A stretch of 14,493 nt of DNA from Candidatus Omnitrophota bacterium. GTDB lineage: Bacteria; Ratteibacteria; UBA8468; B48-G9; JAFGKM01. Positions within the stretch are counted from its first letter, which is position 1; every line of letters starts with the position of its first letter. Below are positions 6,618 to 13,487 of the stretch, one piece after another. The position numbers and the translations under genes are program-made. The notes below the pieces were generated by a model. The model saw only the letters and a list, made by a program, of their open reading frames with translations. It made no database searches and had not been told where the DNA came from. The stretch is taken from assembly GCA_023818745.1 (NCBI GenBank), contig JAMWBY010000030.1, forward strand, positions 1 through 14,493, given 5' to 3'.

Positions 6618-7365
6618 TTTTATCACCTCCTTTCATTAAAAATTTCAAAATTATAAAAATTCCTGTAAATAAAAATATTAAAATCGCTATTATTTGAGTT
6701 GAATAAAGCCCCCACATTGTTTCTTTAAGGTCTCCTCTTAAAAAATCAATAAAATACCTTATAATTGCAAAACTAATTAGATATATTGAAAATATAAATC
6801 CTTCTCCTTTTTTAAACTTTTTAGATAATTTATAAAGCAAAAAGAAAAGTAAAATATATGAAAATGAATAATAAAGTTGACTCGGATGAACTTTTTTGTC
6901 AAGGAAGGGGAATTTAACTCCTAAGAAAAAATCTGTTTTTTTCCCATAGCAACAACCATTTAAAAAACATCCAATCCTTCCAATTGCCTGTCCGACTGGA
7001 ACAAAAATTGCAATCTCATCAAGGAGTTTTAAAGTTAAGATTCTTTTTATTTTTGTGTATAAAATAAGAAATATTAAAGAAAAAATTATTGCACCTTCAA
7101 CAGCAAGTCCTCCATTCCTTATCTTTATTATTTCCAATGGATGTAAAATATAGTAATGTATATTTACTAAAATATGCAAAAATCTTGCTCCAATTATACC
7201 ACTTAAAATTGTTCCGAAAATAATCTCTGATATAACTTTTTCTTCATATCCTTCTCTAAGAGAATCTTTTTGAAATAGCCAGACAGCAATAAAGATACCA
7301 ATAGCAACCAATACTCCATACCAGTATATAACAAAATTTCCAATTTTAATGAAAATTGGATGCAT
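6598..7365 (-). CDS. lgt: Prolipoprotein diacylglyceryl transferase Lgt
   Basis: 255 residues, multi-pass membrane protein of normal Lgt size. It performs the first step of lipoprotein maturation, moving diacylglycerol from phosphatidylglycerol to the lipobox cysteine. Recognisable segments are WYGVLVAIGI (15-24), GARFLHIL (59-66), GGLAVEG (85-91), the signature GRIGCFLNGCCYG (129-141), HPSQLYYS (160-167) and RYFIDFLRGD (203-212). Compared with E. coli Lgt as I recall it, Arg143 is kept (Arg130), but the His103 position is Glu90, Asn146 is Cys133, Glu151 is Cys138, and Glu243 is Asp207. The Cys-Cys form of the signature is, to my knowledge, common in other phyla. It starts three bases after lspA, with its ribosome binding site (AAGGA) inside lspA, so the two consecutive pathway enzymes are coupled. 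Confidence 0.95.
   Translation of the reverse strand: MHPIFIKIGNFVIYWYGVLVAIGIFIAVWLFQKDSLREGYEEKVISEIIFGTILSGIIGARFLHILVNIHYYILHPLEIIKIRNGGLAVEGAIIFSLIFLILYTKIKRILTLKLLDEIAIFVPVGQAIGRIGCFLNGCCYGKKTDFFLGVKFPFLDKKVHPSQLYYSFSYILLFFLLYKLSKKFKKGEGFIFSIYLISFAIIRYFIDFLRGDLKETMWGLYSTQIIAILIFLFTGIFIILKFLMKGGDKNGKISF
6622..6633 (-). promoter_or_regulatory. Near-perfect Shine-Dalgarno sequence for the FHA gene
   Basis: The minus strand reads AAAGGAGGTGAT, complementary over all 12 bases to the consensus 3' tail of bacterial 16S rRNA. The GGAGG core ends eight bases before the FHA ATG. It lies inside lgt, where it encodes part of KGGDK. It fixes the FHA start and predicts strong initiation despite the 20-base overlap with lgt. 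Confidence 0.85.
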
Positions 7366-7368
7366 TTT

Positions 7369-7821
7369 TCATTCCTTAAAATATTTTATAAAAAATAAAA
7401 TCATCCCTATTGTTATAAAACTATCTGCAAGATTGAAAACTGGCCAAAAATGAAAATTTATAAAATCAACAACATATCCGTTTTTTATTCTATCAACTAA
7501 ATTTCCCATAATTCCGCCTTCAACCAGACCAAGGGAAAATTGTGAAAATTTTTCATCTTTTTTTGTCTTTAAAATATATAAAGGTATTAAAAAAATTACA
7601 ATTATAGAAAATGGTATTAAAAAGAACTTAATTTTATCGTTGTTTAAAAAACCAAAAACAATCCCATAATTTTTAACAAGTTCAAACGAAAAAAATTTAA
7701 AAACATTTATAGTTCCTTTTTCTTTTAAGATATCTGCGAAAATTTTTTTTGATAACTGATCAAAAAGACAGGCGAAAAAAAATGTTATAAAAAAAATTAT
7801 GAAATTAAACCTATTTTTCAC
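7369..7821 (-). CDS. lspA: Lipoprotein signal peptidase LspA (signal peptidase II)
   Basis: 150 residues with four hydrophobic segments (about 6-22, 65-84, 94-112, 127-147), the normal size and topology of this inner-membrane aspartic protease. Conserved landmarks are DQLSKKI (21-27), KNYGIVFGFLN (50-60), GNLVDRIKNGYVVDF (106-120) and FNLADSFITIG (129-139). The acidic residues Asp110, Asp119 and Asp133 occupy the conserved positions; Asp119 and Asp133 align with the catalytic pair. The enzyme removes signal peptides from prolipoproteins after Lgt has modified them, and lgt follows three bases later. The start is a GTG that overlaps the end of the DksA-type gene by 11 bases. Upstream purines (AGAAAGAG) give only a modest ribosome binding site, so coupling to the preceding gene is likely. 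Confidence 0.95.
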   Translation of the reverse strand: MKNRFNFIIFFITFFFACLFDQLSKKIFADILKEKGTINVFKFFSFELVKNYGIVFGFLNNDKIKFFLIPFSIIVIFLIPLYILKTKKDEKFSQFSLGLVEGGIMGNLVDRIKNGYVVDFINFHFWPVFNLADSFITIGMILFFIKYFKE

Positions 7822-8164
7822 TTTTTTCTCTTTCTGTTTGACATTTTATACAAAATCTTGCATAAGGAATTGCTTTCAACCTTTCCTTTGGGATTTTCTT
7901 TTTACATCCTTCACATATACCATATGTTCCATCTTTTATTTTCTTTATTGCTATTTCAAGTGCTTTTAAAATTTGACTTTCTGAATTAGAAAGACCAACT
8001 TCAAGATCTTTTTCAAATTCATCTGTACCATAATCAGCAATATGGGTAGGAACTCCTTTTTCTCCTTTTTCAATAACTTCTCTTGCATAACTAATATTTT
8101 TAGATACTCTTTCTCTTTCTTTTTCAAGCATTTTTAGAAAAAATTCCTTTTCTTTTTTATTCAT
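7811..8164 (-). CDS. DksA/TraR-family C4 zinc-finger protein
   Basis: 117 residues. An N-terminal helical hairpin rich in Lys/Glu (about 1-75) leads into a C4 zinc finger with Cys84, Cys87, Cys105 and Cys108 in CEGCKKKIPKERLKAIPYARFCIKC. This is the fold of DksA/TraR proteins, which enter the secondary channel of RNA polymerase and, in well-studied cases, change promoter selection together with ppGpp. The coiled-coil tip reads THIADYGTDEFEKD. The second Asp of the DksA tip (D-x-x-D) is present, but the first position is His41, as in many DksA-like proteins whose activity is untested. It is shorter than E. coli DksA (151). A clear ribosome binding site (AAAGGAG) lies in the 11-base gap after the archease gene, and its end overlaps lspA. 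It should not be assumed equivalent to true DksA. Confidence 0.9.
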   Translation of the reverse strand: MNKKEKEFFLKMLEKERERVSKNISYAREVIEKGEKGVPTHIADYGTDEFEKDLEVGLSNSESQILKALEIAIKKIKDGTYGICEGCKKKIPKERLKAIPYARFCIKCQTEREKSEK

Positions 8165-8175
8165 TTTTTTCTCCT

Positions 8176-8592
8176 TTACAAATCAAAAATTATTGTGGTT
8201 TTAAATCCTTTTTTTGCTTTTTCAATTTTTAAATTGTGATATGTTGCCGCCTTTATTTCCTTGTATCTCTTTTTAATATTTTTTACCCTTAATAGAGCTT
8301 TAAGTAAATACTCGTTTTCCTTCTTTTCTATTATTATATTTTCAGGTTCTCCACCTAATTTTTTTGTCTCTACTAAATAAATCAATTCATTCAAAAATTT
8401 TACAAGAAGCTCCTCTATCTGATTTCCCTGTAAATTTATTTCTAAAAAATTCTCACTTCCATTATTTTCTATTCCCATCATTTCATAAAGTCCTTTTGCA
8501 GAATTTAAAAATATTTCTTTTATTGTTTCTCCGTAAACCTCAATACCAATATCCGCTGTATGATTTATAATTTTAATTTTTCCCTTCTTCAT
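8176..8592 (-). CDS. Archease (RtcB RNA ligase accessory protein)
   Basis: 138 residues from the chosen ATG, the normal archease size. The N-terminus carries IINHTADIGIEVYGETIKEIF, the family's (D/N)HTAD.G....G.....F pattern. Later segments LVKFLNELIYLVET and the terminal IIFDL, with its penultimate Asp, also fit. Archease helps the RNA ligase RtcB undergo guanylylation and multiple turnover in tRNA splicing or RNA repair; the conserved acidic residues bind metal. The ATG at 8592 gives the usual short lead into HTAD, whereas an upstream TTG at 8607 would add five residues and has no better ribosome binding site. The AGAAAGGA purine run sits very close to this ATG, so initiation probably relies on coupling to gyrA, which it overlaps by 20 bases. 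No rtcB is in the window. Confidence 0.88.
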   Translation of the reverse strand: MKKGKIKIINHTADIGIEVYGETIKEIFLNSAKGLYEMMGIENNGSENFLEINLQGNQIEELLVKFLNELIYLVETKKLGGEPENIIIEKKENEYLLKALLRVKNIKKRYKEIKAATYHNLKIEKAKKGFKTTIIFDL

Positions 8593-11017
8593 TTCCTTTC
8601 TCAACAATTATTAAATCTGTAATCTCATCATCTTGGGGTAAATTTATAAGTTTTACTCCAATAGTATTTCTCCCGATAATTCTAATATCAGAAACTTTAA
8701 TTCTTATAACAATTCCTCTTTTGGTAGTTAAAATCGCTTCATCTTCATCTGAAACCAGTTTTGCACTAATAACTTCACCATTTTTTTCTCCAATTTTTAC
8801 ATCAATTATTCCCTTACCTCCTCTATGTTGAATTCTGTACTCTTTTATCATAGTTCTTTTTCCAAACCCCTTTTTACATACTGTTAATAGTGAAAGTTTT
8901 TCTTCCTCTGGTTTTACAATTTCACAGCCAACAACTTCATCTTCTTTCTTTTTAAATCTTATTCCTATTACACCAACTGCATTTCTTCCAACGGGTCTTA
9001 CCTCCTTTTCATCAAATCTTATACTCAATCCTTTTTTAGTATTCAAAATTATATGATTATTACCATCTGTTAGTTTTACATCTATTAACTCATCATTTTC
9101 TCTTAAGCTAATTCCAATTATTCCACCTTTTCTTGGTTTGCTATATTTTTCAAGAGAAGTTTTTTTAATAAGTCCATTTTTAGTAATCATAATTAAGAAC
9201 TTATCTTTTGAAAACTCTTTTACCGGAATTACAGCAGAAATTTTTTCTCCAGGTTCAATCTTAAGAAGATTGATTATTGGTTTACCTTTGGCAATTCTAC
9301 TGCCTTCTGGAATTAAATATCCTTTAAGCCAGTGAACTATTCCTCTATTTGTGAAAAACAAAAGTGTATCTGTTGTTGATGTTAATAAAATATGTTTTAT
9401 AAAGTCCTCTTCTTTTGTTGAAGCACCTATCAAACCTTTTCCCCCCCTTCTCTGTCGCCTGAAAGCATCAAGAGAGGTTCTTTTTATATAACCTTCATAA
9501 GAAATTGTAACTACGATATCTTCTGGTCTTATTAAATCAATATCTTCAAACTCTTCAATACTTTCTGCAAATTTTGTCTTTCTTTCATCTCCAAATTTCT
9601 TCTTTATCTCAAAAAGTTCTTCTTTTATTATTTTTCTTACCTCTTCTGGAAATTCAAGGATTTTTTTATATTTTTTAATTTTTATCTCTATATCTTCTTT
9701 TTCTTTTAATATTTTACTCCTTTCAAGTCCTGTTAATCTTGAAAGAGGCATACTTAAAATAGCATTTGCCTGAATCTCACTCACCTTAAACTTTTTCATT
9801 AATTCAATTCTTGCATCATCAACACTTTTTGAGTTTTTTATCAATTCAATAACTTTATCAATATTATCAAGAGCAACAATTAACCCGAGAAGAATATGAT
9901 ATCTTTCCTCTGCTTTTTTTAATTCAAATTTAGTTCTTTTTATTATAATTTCCTCTCTAAAATCTATAAATAGTTGTAATAAATCTTTTAAATTCAATAA
10001 TCTTGGTTGTCTATTAACAAGCGCAAGATTTATTATTCCATAGGATATCTGAAGTTGGGTGTGTTTATAAAGTTGATTAATTATTACATCTATATTTTCT
10101 CCTTTTTTAACTTCAAGAACAATTCTAATTCCTTTTTTGTCTGATTCATCTCTAATTTCATTTATGCCTCTTATTTTTTCACTTTCAATTAACTTTGCTA
10201 TTTCCTCAACAAGATTTGATTTGTTAACTTCAAAAGGAATTTCTTCTATAACTATATTAACCTTATTCTTCTCTTCTTCAACTTTTACCTTGCCCCTTAG
10301 TATTATTATCCCTTTCCCTGTCTTATAAGCATTTATTATCCCTTCTTTCCCACAAATAAACCCTCCTGTGGGAAAATCGGGACCAGGAAGGACTTTCATT
10401 AATTCATCTATTGTTATTTCAGGATTATCTATTAACTTTATAAGCGCATCTACAACTTCTGATAAATTGTGGGGCGGCATATTTGTTGCCATACCAACAG
10501 CAATTCCTGAAGAACCATTTATAAGAAGATTTGGAATTCTACTGGGCAAAACAACTGGTTCCATTAATGATTCGTCAAAATTTGGTATAAATTCTACTGT
10601 TTCTTTTTCAATATCTGCCAACATTTCCATAGCGATAGGAGCAAGCCGTGCTTCTGTATATCTCATAGCTGCTGGTGGGTCTCCATCAATGGAACCAAAA
10701 TTCCCTTGTCCTTCTATAAGTGGATATCTTAATGAAAAATTCTGCGCCATTCTAGCTATTGCTTCATATATTGGTGCATCTCCATGTGGATGATATTTAC
10801 CCATAACTTCTCCAACGATTCTTGCTGATTTTTTAAAGGGTTTGCCTGCTTCAACCCCAAGTTCAAACATTCCGTAAAGAATTCTTCTATGAACTGGTTT
10901 TAAACCATCTCTAACATCAGGTAATGCTCTACCTACTATTACACTCATAGCATAGTCAATGTAAGATTCCTTCATCTCCTCTTCTATTCCAACAGTAATA
11001 ATTTTTTCGCCTTCCAT
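8573..11017 (-). CDS. gyrA: DNA gyrase subunit A
   Basis: 814 residues. The N-terminal breakage-reunion domain (about 1-490) starts with the GRALPDVRDGLKPVHRRILY segment (29-48). The DNA-cleaving tyrosine is Tyr120 in AAMRYTEARLAPI, preceded by Arg119. The C-terminal DNA-wrapping pinwheel (about 500-814) contains the GyrA box QRRGGKG at 522-528, which marks gyrase rather than topoisomerase IV. With GyrB it makes the A2B2 enzyme that introduces negative supercoils. At the quinolone pocket, the E. coli Ser83 position is Ala81 and Asp87 is Glu85. It follows gyrB after 12 bases with a strong ribosome binding site (AAAGGAG). The codons of the GyrA box include a run of seven G. It ends at EEGKN without the long acidic tail of E. 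coli GyrA. Confidence 0.98.
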   Translation of the reverse strand: MEGEKIITVGIEEEMKESYIDYAMSVIVGRALPDVRDGLKPVHRRILYGMFELGVEAGKPFKKSARIVGEVMGKYHPHGDAPIYEAIARMAQNFSLRYPLIEGQGNFGSIDGDPPAAMRYTEARLAPIAMEMLADIEKETVEFIPNFDESLMEPVVLPSRIPNLLINGSSGIAVGMATNMPPHNLSEVVDALIKLIDNPEITIDELMKVLPGPDFPTGGFICGKEGIINAYKTGKGIIILRGKVKVEEEKNKVNIVIEEIPFEVNKSNLVEEIAKLIESEKIRGINEIRDESDKKGIRIVLEVKKGENIDVIINQLYKHTQLQISYGIINLALVNRQPRLLNLKDLLQLFIDFREEIIIKRTKFELKKAEERYHILLGLIVALDNIDKVIELIKNSKSVDDARIELMKKFKVSEIQANAILSMPLSRLTGLERSKILKEKEDIEIKIKKYKKILEFPEEVRKIIKEELFEIKKKFGDERKTKFAESIEEFEDIDLIRPEDIVVTISYEGYIKRTSLDAFRRQRRGGKGLIGASTKEEDFIKHILLTSTTDTLLFFTNRGIVHWLKGYLIPEGSRIAKGKPIINLLKIEPGEKISAVIPVKEFSKDKFLIMITKNGLIKKTSLEKYSKPRKGGIIGISLRENDELIDVKLTDGNNHIILNTKKGLSIRFDEKEVRPVGRNAVGVIGIRFKKKEDEVVGCEIVKPEEEKLSLLTVCKKGFGKRTMIKEYRIQHRGGKGIIDVKIGEKNGEVISAKLVSDEDEAILTTKRGIVIRIKVSDIRIIGRNTIGVKLINLPQDDEITDLIIVEKGNEEGKN
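9441..9447 (-). repeat. G7 homopolymer in the GyrA-box codons
   Basis: Seven consecutive C on the plus strand (G on the coding strand) cover the Arg-Gly-Gly codons of the GyrA box (AGG GGG GGA). The run is intact in frame here. Guanine runs of this length stand out in a genome this AT-rich. Confidence 0.9.
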
Positions 11018-11029
11018 ATTCTCCTTTTT

Positions 11030-13405
11030 TTATATATCAAGATTTTTTACTTCCTTTGCATATTTTTCTATAAATTCTCTTCTTGGTTCAACTATTTCAC
11101 CCATTAACACTGTAAATATTTCTTCTGCTTTTATCGCATCCTCAATAGTCACTCTCTTTAATCTTCTTGTTTCTGGATTCATAGTTGTTTCCCATAATTG
11201 CTCTGGATTCATTTCTCCAAGCCCTTTATATCTTTGAATAACTAACTCTTCCTTTTCTCTTGCTTTTATTCTTTCGTAAATTTCAAAAATAGAAAGTTTT
11301 TCCTGTCTTCCTTTTTCATCTTTTATTAAAAAGTTCTTATCAAAAATTCCATCTATTTTAATTTTCATTTCTTCAAGTTTTTTGAAAATTTTCAATAGTT
11401 CTTTTGCTTCGTATATTTCAATCACTTTATAATTCTTATTTTCATCCTTTGAAAACAGGTCAAATTCTTTCCCTTTCTTATTTAAATATTTGACTACCTC
11501 TTCTTCATCTTCTAAAAATAATTCGTCTTCTTCATATACTATAAAGTATGAAGGAACTTTTTTATTTTTCTTATAAAACTCAATTACTTTTTTTATATCT
11601 ATATCTTTCAATTTTAACAGTTTTTCAATTTCTATAAGTTTTTTACTCAATTCAAATAAAGTAAAAAGTTCACCATTATATTCTGTAAGTTTTGAATCAG
11701 AACTTATAAATACTTTAATCTCTTCTTCTGCAAACTTAACAATAACTTTATCCATCTCTGATTCTGTATCTACATAAAATTCTTTTTTCCCTTTTTTAAC
11801 TTTATAAAGAGGTGGCTGTGCTATATAGACATACCCATGTTTTATTAAATCTGTCATTTGTCTATAAAAAAATGTTAAAAGGAGCGTCTTTATATGTGCA
11901 CCATCTACATCAGCATCTGTCATTATAATAATTTTATGATATCTGACTTTACTTATATCAAAATCTTCTCCAAAACCACCACCTATAGCGCTTATAATTG
12001 TTTTAATTTCATCATTATTTAAAACTTTTTCAAGAGATGCTTTTTCTGTATTAATTATTTTCCCTTTTAAAGGTAAAATTGCCTGAAAAGTTCTTTCTCT
12101 TCCTTGTTTTGCACTTCCACCTGCAGAATCACCTTCTACTACAAATAATTCTCTCTTTTCTGGCTCTTTTATTGAACAATCGGCAAGTTTTCCTGGAAGA
12201 GCACCTGTCTCAAGCAACTTTTTTCTTGTCAATTCTCTTGCTTTTCTTGCCGCTTCTCTTGCTTTTGCAGTTGCGATACATTTATTTAAAATTTCTCTAC
12301 CCGCTTCAGGATTCTCTTCAAGGAAGGTTAAAACACTTTCAAAAACAATACTTTCTACAATAAATCTTACTCGGGAATTGCCAAGTTTTGCTTTTGTTTG
12401 TCCTTCAAATTGAGGTTCTGGTAATTTTACTGCAACAACAGCAGTAATTCCTTCTTTAATGTCTTCCCCTGTCAAATTTAAATTATCCAGAAAACCGTTA
12501 TTCTTTCCATATTCATTTATAGCCCTTGTTAAACCACTTCTAAAACCTGTCAAATGAGTTCCGCCTTCTTTTGTATTCACATTATTGGCAAAAGTAACAA
12601 TTGTTTCGCTATATCCATCATTGTATTGAAAAACAACTTCAACTTCTATGTCTTCTTCTGTTTTTTTCAAATAAAATGGCTTTGAATGAAGGACTTTTTT
12701 ATTTTTGTTAAGATATTCTACAAATGAAATTAGACCACCTTCATACATAATTTCTTCTTTTATATTTTTTCTTTCGTCTTCAAATATAATTTTCACACCC
12801 GCATTTAAAAATGCCAGTTCTTTAAGTCGTGCTATTAATATATTTTCATCAAAATTTACTATTTCAAAAATGGTTTCATCTGGTTTAAAAGTAACTTTTG
12901 TTCCTGTTTTTTCTGTCTTACCAATTATTTTTAAAGGACTAATAGGTTTTCCTTTTTCATACTTCTGATAATATACTTTCCCATCTCTTCTTATCTCCAC
13001 TTCAAGGTATTCAGAAAGGGCATTCACAACAGAAACACCAACCCCATGCAATCCTCCAGAAACTTTATATGCCTTCTTATCAAATTTCCCACCTGCATGT
13101 AAAGTTGTCATAACTACTTCAACAGCAGGTCTTTTTTCAGTTTTATGAATATCAACTGGGATACCTCTTCCATTATCTTCAACAGTAACAGTATTATCCG
13201 GATGAACAATAACATGTATTCTATCGCAAAACCCTGCCATTGCCTCATCTATACTATTATCCACAACTTCAAATACAAGATGGTGTAATCCCCCTGTTGA
13301 AGTATCACCTATATACATAGCAGGCCTTTTTCTAACTGCTTCTATACCGCTTAAAACCTGAATGGCTGTTGCGTCATAGGTTTCTATGTTTTTCTTTTGT
13401 TCCAT
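11030..13405 (-). CDS. gyrB: DNA gyrase subunit B
   Basis: 791 residues. The GHKL ATPase domain includes Glu46 and Asn50 in FEVVDNSIDEAMAG, Asp77 in EDNGRGIP, and GGLHGVG (117-123). A transducer domain follows (about 220-395). The Toprim domain has Glu424 in VEGDSAGGSAKQG and Asp497/Asp499 in MTDADVDGAH. The C-terminus has QRYKGLGEMNPEQLW (724-738). Between Toprim and that end lies an insertion of about 155 residues (about 560-720), rich in Lys and Glu, which explains the length relative to the roughly 640-residue GyrBs. E. coli GyrB (804) has an insertion in the corresponding region that contributes to DNA binding and communication with GyrA. It heads a long gene row behind a good promoter and ribosome binding site (AAAGGGAG, spacing eight). 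ParE is unlikely because GyrA with a GyrA box follows. Confidence 0.98.
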   Translation of the reverse strand: MEQKKNIETYDATAIQVLSGIEAVRKRPAMYIGDTSTGGLHHLVFEVVDNSIDEAMAGFCDRIHVIVHPDNTVTVEDNGRGIPVDIHKTEKRPAVEVVMTTLHAGGKFDKKAYKVSGGLHGVGVSVVNALSEYLEVEIRRDGKVYYQKYEKGKPISPLKIIGKTEKTGTKVTFKPDETIFEIVNFDENILIARLKELAFLNAGVKIIFEDERKNIKEEIMYEGGLISFVEYLNKNKKVLHSKPFYLKKTEEDIEVEVVFQYNDGYSETIVTFANNVNTKEGGTHLTGFRSGLTRAINEYGKNNGFLDNLNLTGEDIKEGITAVVAVKLPEPQFEGQTKAKLGNSRVRFIVESIVFESVLTFLEENPEAGREILNKCIATAKAREAARKARELTRKKLLETGALPGKLADCSIKEPEKRELFVVEGDSAGGSAKQGRERTFQAILPLKGKIINTEKASLEKVLNNDEIKTIISAIGGGFGEDFDISKVRYHKIIIMTDADVDGAHIKTLLLTFFYRQMTDLIKHGYVYIAQPPLYKVKKGKKEFYVDTESEMDKVIVKFAEEEIKVFISSDSKLTEYNGELFTLFELSKKLIEIEKLLKLKDIDIKKVIEFYKKNKKVPSYFIVYEEDELFLEDEEEVVKYLNKKGKEFDLFSKDENKNYKVIEIYEAKELLKIFKKLEEMKIKIDGIFDKNFLIKDEKGRQEKLSIFEIYERIKAREKEELVIQRYKGLGEMNPEQLWETTMNPETRRLKRVTIEDAIKAEEIFTVLMGEIVEPRREFIEKYAKEVKNLDI

Positions 13406-13433
13406 TAGAAACTCCCTTTATTTTAAACAATAT

Positions 13434-13462
13434 ATTTTATCATTTTTTATGTTTGGAGTCAA
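13434..13462 (-). promoter_or_regulatory. Promoter of gyrB and the downstream gene row
   Basis: On the minus strand TTGACT (13457-13462) and TAAAAT (13434-13439) are exactly 17 bases apart. The expected start of transcription is near 13427, giving a leader of about 22 bases that carries the AAAGGGAG ribosome binding site. This is the best sigma70-type match in the window and has the right position. Its -35 box overlaps the -35 box of the divergent candidate promoter by two bases. Confidence 0.7.
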
Positions 13463-13481
13463 AGGAAATTTGATATAAAAT
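13453..13481 (+). promoter_or_regulatory. Candidate divergent promoter, leaderless spacing
   Basis: TTGGAG (13453-13458) and TAAAAT (13476-13481) are 17 bases apart, and TAAAAT is six bases before the ATG of the plus-strand gene. Transcription would begin at about the start codon. A purine run (AAAGGAAA) exists, but it is about 20 bases from the ATG, too far to serve as a ribosome binding site. Confidence 0.45.
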
Positions 13482-13487
13482 ACTATT

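Noticed and set aside
6618..6626. GTG start nine bases upstream for the FHA gene
   Set aside because: That GTG is part of the Shine-Dalgarno sequence itself; the ATG at 6617 has ideal spacing.
7811..8164. True DksA
   Set aside because: It has the C4 finger, but it is shorter and lacks the first Asp of the D-x-x-D tip, so only the DksA/TraR family call is justified.
8593..8607. TTG start for archease at 8607
   Set aside because: It adds five residues not expected before the HTAD motif and has no upstream ribosome binding site. It remains possible because the purine run is close to the chosen ATG.
10368..10793. Plus-strand open frame of 141 codons opposite gyrA
   Set aside because: It lies entirely antisense to a conserved part of gyrA and has no recognisable domain. 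Long antisense frames also appear opposite tolB, clpB and gyrB and follow from the coding-strand codon bias.
13257..13265. Perfect DnaA-box match (TTATCCACA), suggesting an origin near gyrB
   Set aside because: It is a single box inside gyrB, produced by the conserved Val-Val-Asp-Asn codons of the ATPase motif. No cluster of boxes or DNA unwinding element accompanies it.
8573..13405. Topoisomerase IV (parE/parC) instead of gyrase
   Set aside because: The A subunit has an intact QRRGGKG GyrA box, which topoisomerase IV lacks.
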